The translations under genes were made by a program, and so were the position numbers. Below the pieces are notes generated by a model. It saw only the letters and a list, made by a program, of their open reading frames with translations. It did not search any database and was not told where the DNA came from. Positions 61,156 through 64,000 of a DNA stretch of 64,000 nt are shown here, in pieces (within the stretch, counting starts at the first letter, position 1; each line of letters starts with the position of its first letter). This stretch comes from Citrobacter sedlakii NBRC 105722 (GTDB lineage Bacteria; Pseudomonadota; Gammaproteobacteria; Enterobacterales; Enterobacteriaceae): contig NZ_BBNB01000012.1 in assembly GCF_000759835.1 (NCBI RefSeq), positions 1 through 64,000 of the forward strand, in the 5' to 3' direction.

Positions 61156-62232
61156 TTACTCTTTACGCAGGAACACTACCGCTTTATCGGGGAAATCAGT
61201 AAACAGCCCGTCAACACCCGCCTGGTTGTAAAGAATGTCATAAAGCTGGTCGACATTCGCGGCGTAGTCCGGCAGTTGATCCGCGCGTACCGTATAAGGA
61301 TGAACCGTCATCTTATTCTGGTGCGCGTCTTTCACCATGTCAGTCAGGATGATGTTGTCTTTTTTCGACGTCTCATCAATCAGCATATGATAGTCAGGGC
61401 CAATGCCATCGGCGTATTCGGCAATCTGCTTCATCGCCCCGGGCTTGAACATCCAGTCATAGCTGTAGTTCACCCATTTTCCGTCCGGCTGTTTTTCCTG
61501 AGTCTCATTCCAGTCGGTATACGCAATGAGCTGCACCAGGTTGAGATCCATCCCCATCTTTGGCTCCAGCTCGTTTTTGATGCGCTTGAGTTCCGCGACG
61601 TCAAAACTTTGCAGATAAACCTTATCCTGCTTGTCGCTGTAGCCGTACTTTTTCAGCACGTCCAGCGTGGTTGCCGCAATGTCCTTTCCTTCCTGATGGT
61701 GGAACCACGGCGCTTTAATTTCCGGATAGATGCCGATGTTCTTGCCGGTAGAGTGATTCAGCCCCTGCACAAACTCGATCTCTTCTTCAAAAGTATGCAC
61801 GCGGAAATCCGATTTTCCCATCGGGAAACGGCCCGGATAGGTTTGCACCTTCTTGCCGTTTTCCAGGTCGAACCCTTCGGTAAACTTCAGGGATTTGATC
61901 TCCTCAAGGGTGAAGTCGATAGCGTAATAGCGTCCGTCTTTCCGGGCGCGATCCGGGAAGCGCTCAGCGACATCAGTGACGCGATCAAGATAGTGGTCAT
62001 GGAGGACGACCAGCCGGTCGTCCTTCGTCATCACCAGATCCTGCTCCAGGTAATCCGCTCCCTGGGCGTAGGCCATCGCCTTCGCAGGCAGCGTATGCTC
62101 CGGCAGATAGCCGCTTGCGCCGCGGTGCGCAATCACCACTTTGTCGTTATCGCTGGCAGCCAGCGCGCTGCTTCCCAGCACCATCCCGCTCATCATCAGC
62201 GCCAGGCTCAGGTTCTTAAACGTCGTTTTCAT
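61156..62232 (-). CDS. glpQ: periplasmic glycerophosphodiester phosphodiesterase GlpQ
   Basis: 358 residues. A signal peptide ends at SSALAAS; the GDPD motif VIAHRGASGYLPEHT has the catalytic histidine. It hydrolyses glycerophosphodiesters to glycerol-3-phosphate for uptake by GlpT. It lies 4 bp after glpT. Confidence 0.97.
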   Translation of the reverse strand: MKTTFKNLSLALMMSGMVLGSSALAASDNDKVVIAHRGASGYLPEHTLPAKAMAYAQGADYLEQDLVMTKDDRLVVLHDHYLDRVTDVAERFPDRARKDGRYYAIDFTLEEIKSLKFTEGFDLENGKKVQTYPGRFPMGKSDFRVHTFEEEIEFVQGLNHSTGKNIGIYPEIKAPWFHHQEGKDIAATTLDVLKKYGYSDKQDKVYLQSFDVAELKRIKNELEPKMGMDLNLVQLIAYTDWNETQEKQPDGKWVNYSYDWMFKPGAMKQIAEYADGIGPDYHMLIDETSKKDNIILTDMVKDAHQNKMTVHPYTVRADQLPDYAANVDQLYDILYNQAGVDGLFTDFPDKAVVFLRKE

Positions 62233-62236
62233 TACA

Positions 62237-63595
62237 TTAGCCTCCGTTGCGTTTCAGCATCATCTCCTGGTGATGGCGTTTCTCGCCGAACATGACGATA
62301 ACCAGCAGGATCACCGCCAGAATGCTGCCGCCAATCATCACCATGAAGCCGCCGTCCCAGCCGAAGAAGTCAACGGTGTAACCCACTATCGCGCTCGCCG
62401 CCACAGAACCGCCGAGGTAGCCAAACAGACCGGTAAAGCCTGCCGCAGTCCCTGCCGCTTTTTTCGGCGCCAGTTCCAGCGCATGCAGACCAATCAACAT
62501 AACCGGACCGTAAATCAGGAAGCCGATGACGATCATGCAAATCATGTCGACAGTCGGGTTGCCCGCCGGGTTCATCCAGTAGACGATGGTCGCAATGGTC
62601 ACCAGGGTCATAAAGAATACGCCGGTGGCGCCACGGTTGCCGCGGAACACTTTATCCGACATCCAACCGCACAGCAGGGTGCCCGGAATGCCTGCATATT
62701 CATACAAGAAATAAGCCCAGGACGATTTATCCAGCGCAAAATGCTTCACTTCCTTCAGATAGGTCGGCGACCAGTCGAGGATGCCGTAGCGCAGCAGATA
62801 AACAAAGACGTTAGCGATAGCGATGTACCACAACAGTTTGTTCGGCAACACGTACTGCATGAAAATCTGCTTCGCGGTCAGCTCTTCTTCCGCTTTTTCG
62901 TTGTAGTCGTCCGGATAATCGTTTTTGTACTCTTCGATCGGCGGCAGGCCGCAGGACTGCGGCGTGTCGCGCATCATGGCGAAAGCAAAGAGCGCAACGA
63001 TGATTGCGCCAAACGCAGGCATATACAGCGCGGCTTTCCAGTCGTTAAACCATGCCATACCAAGCAGGAACAGCAGTGGAGGGATCCCGCCGCCGACGTT
63101 ATGCGCGCAGTTCCATACCGACACGATACCGCCGCGCTCTTTCTGCGACCACCAGTGCACCATAGTACGACCACACGGCGGCCACCCCATCCCCTGGAAC
63201 CAGCCACACAGGAACAACAGGACAAACATAATGGCAATGCTCGATGTCGCCCACGGCACAAAACCCATGAACAGCATAACCGCCGCCGCGAGAATCAGAC
63301 CGGCGGGAAGGAAAACGCGCGGATTCGAGCGGTCGGACACCGACCCCATGATGAATTTCGAAAATCCGTAAGCGATGGAAATCCCTGACAGCGCAAAACC
63401 GAGATCGCCGCGCGAAAACCCTTGCTCCACCAGATACGGCATGGCCAGCGCGAAGTTCTTGCGCACCAGGTAATACGCGGCATAGCCAAAGAATATCCCC
63501 AGGAAAATCTGCCAACGGAGCCGACGATAGGTCGGATCAATCTCCGCTTGCGGCAAGCGCGCTTTATGCGCGGCTGGTTTAAAAATACTCAACAT
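62237..63595 (-). CDS. glpT: glycerol-3-phosphate:phosphate antiporter GlpT
   Basis: 452 residues from ATG 63595 ([15 protein letters not shown]), the E. coli length; the 20-codon upstream extension lacks support. Twelve transmembrane segments of the MFS, with [15 protein letters not shown] and [15 protein letters not shown] typical of the organophosphate:phosphate family. It is also an entry route for fosfomycin. Intact. Confidence 0.97.
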   Translation of the reverse strand: MLSIFKPAAHKARLPQAEIDPTYRRLRWQIFLGIFFGYAAYYLVRKNFALAMPYLVEQGFSRGDLGFALSGISIAYGFSKFIMGSVSDRSNPRVFLPAGLILAAAVMLFMGFVPWATSSIAIMFVLLFLCGWFQGMGWPPCGRTMVHWWSQKERGGIVSVWNCAHNVGGGIPPLLFLLGMAWFNDWKAALYMPAFGAIIVALFAFAMMRDTPQSCGLPPIEEYKNDYPDDYNEKAEEELTAKQIFMQYVLPNKLLWYIAIANVFVYLLRYGILDWSPTYLKEVKHFALDKSSWAYFLYEYAGIPGTLLCGWMSDKVFRGNRGATGVFFMTLVTIATIVYWMNPAGNPTVDMICMIVIGFLIYGPVMLIGLHALELAPKKAAGTAAGFTGLFGYLGGSVAASAIVGYTVDFFGWDGGFMVMIGGSILAVILLVIVMFGEKRHHQEMMLKRNGG

Positions 63596-63867
63596 AATGT
63601 AGCCTCCGTGGCCCGTCTCTTTATAAGTGGTCAACACCGCAGTTCGTACAAACAACCCCGCTGCTTCCAGTGTGGCCGCGATGTTAAGTAAAGATACATG
63701 CGGTTAATGTGAATTACAGCACATATTGTTACAGTTTTATGACAAATGTTCAGAAAGGCGCACGAAATCACGTTTCATTTTCGAATCATGAGCGAATATG
63801 CGCGAAATCAAACAAACCATGCGTTTTATGTGGCTAAATGATAAAAAACGAACTGTGAGGGAAAACA
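63596..63867. promoter_or_regulatory. glpT-glpA divergent control region
   Basis: 272 bp. A CRP-like site TGTGAATTACAGCACA sits at 63708-63723 (one mismatch). Two GlpR-like half-sites, ATTTTCGAAT (63777-63786) and TATGCGCGAA (63797-63806), each match 9 of 10 consensus positions and are 20 bp apart. A third, weaker one is at 63755. This agrees with CRP activation and GlpR repression known for the glp regulon. Confidence 0.65.
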
Positions 63868-64000
63868 ATGAAAACTCGCGACTCGCAAACTGCTGACGTG
63901 ATTATCATTGGTGGAGGCGCCACGGGGGCCGGTATTGCCCGTGACTGCGCGCTACGCGGCCTGCGCGTTATGTTAGTTGAACGCCACGACATCGCCACCG
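63868..64000 (+). CDS. glpA: anaerobic glycerol-3-phosphate dehydrogenase subunit A, N-terminal part
   Basis: Only 44 codons are in the window. They start [20 protein letters not shown], with the FAD-binding [12 protein letters not shown] motif of GlpA and a preceding GAGGGA ribosome binding site. The gene continues past the right edge. In E. coli it is the first gene of glpABC, divergent from glpTQ. Confidence 0.94.
   Translation, partial: MKTRDSQTADVIIIGGGATGAGIARDCALRGLRVMLVERHDIAT

Noticed and set aside
61036..62295. 419-codon plus-strand frame opposite glpQ
   Set aside because: Shadow of glpQ; its translation is rich in His, Arg and Val, as antisense frames of enteric genes are.

Overview
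The window is chromosomal DNA of an enteric gammaproteobacterium (Enterobacteriaceae), close to Escherichia, Salmonella and Citrobacter. From about 13.4 kb to the end, the gene content and order follow the E. coli minute 49-51 region almost gene for gene: narP, ccm, nap, eco, mqo, yojI, alkB-ada, apbE, ompC, micF, rcsDB, rcsC, atoSC, atoDAEB, gyrA, ubiG, nrdAB-yfaE, inaA, glpQT, glpA. Most protein lengths equal the E. coli ones. The accessory genes (a T6SS, a gtr cluster, and an anion transporter next to mgtE between mqo and yojI) and GyrA Ser83 suggest a Citrobacter outside the C. freundii group. That species-level statement is inference.

Layout. 1-9518 (minus): the first part of a type VI secretion operon, read tssB, tssC, tssK, tssL, an OmpA-domain gene, hcp, clpV (tssH), vgrG; the window edge cuts vgrG. 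9519-10442: a 0.9-kb AT-rich gap with no convincing gene but with regulatory-looking structure. 10443-13293 (plus): a three-gene gtrA-gtrB-gtrC-type O-antigen glucosylation operon. 13460-26437: narP, then on the minus strand a continuous fifteen-gene napFDAGHBC-ccmABCDEFGH block for periplasmic nitrate reduction and cytochrome c maturation. 26838-35604: eco, mqo, a SulP-like transporter without a STAS domain that converges on and overlaps mgtE, then yojI and the ada-alkB alkylation-repair operon. 35832-45094: apbE, ompC, the antisense RNA gene micF, and the Rcs phosphorelay genes rcsD, rcsB and rcsC. 45268-52519: atoS-atoC and the sigma-54-dependent atoDAEB short-chain fatty acid operon. 52570-64000: gyrA, ubiG, nrdA-nrdB-yfaE, inaA, glpT-glpQ and the first codons of glpA.

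How the parts work together. Nap and Ccm are coupled because the Nap c-type cytochromes need the Ccm machinery; the napF promoter carries a symmetrical NarP/NarL-type site and an FNR half-site exactly 20 bp apart, and narP lies at the other end of the block. RcsD, RcsB and RcsC are one envelope-stress phosphorelay. AtoS-AtoC control atoDAEB through a 41-bp near-palindrome and a -24/-12 promoter. nrdA has two NrdR-like boxes 32 bp apart and two DnaA boxes. REP-type palindromes sit in many intergenic gaps.

No CRISPR array, rRNA, tRNA, insertion sequence or prophage was recognised. The least explained stretches are the tssB-gtrA gap (Dam-site cluster, dyad, orphan terminator), the SulP/mgtE insertion, and a small 32-bp tandem duplication at the ccmH stop codon. 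No clearly new multi-gene system was found.
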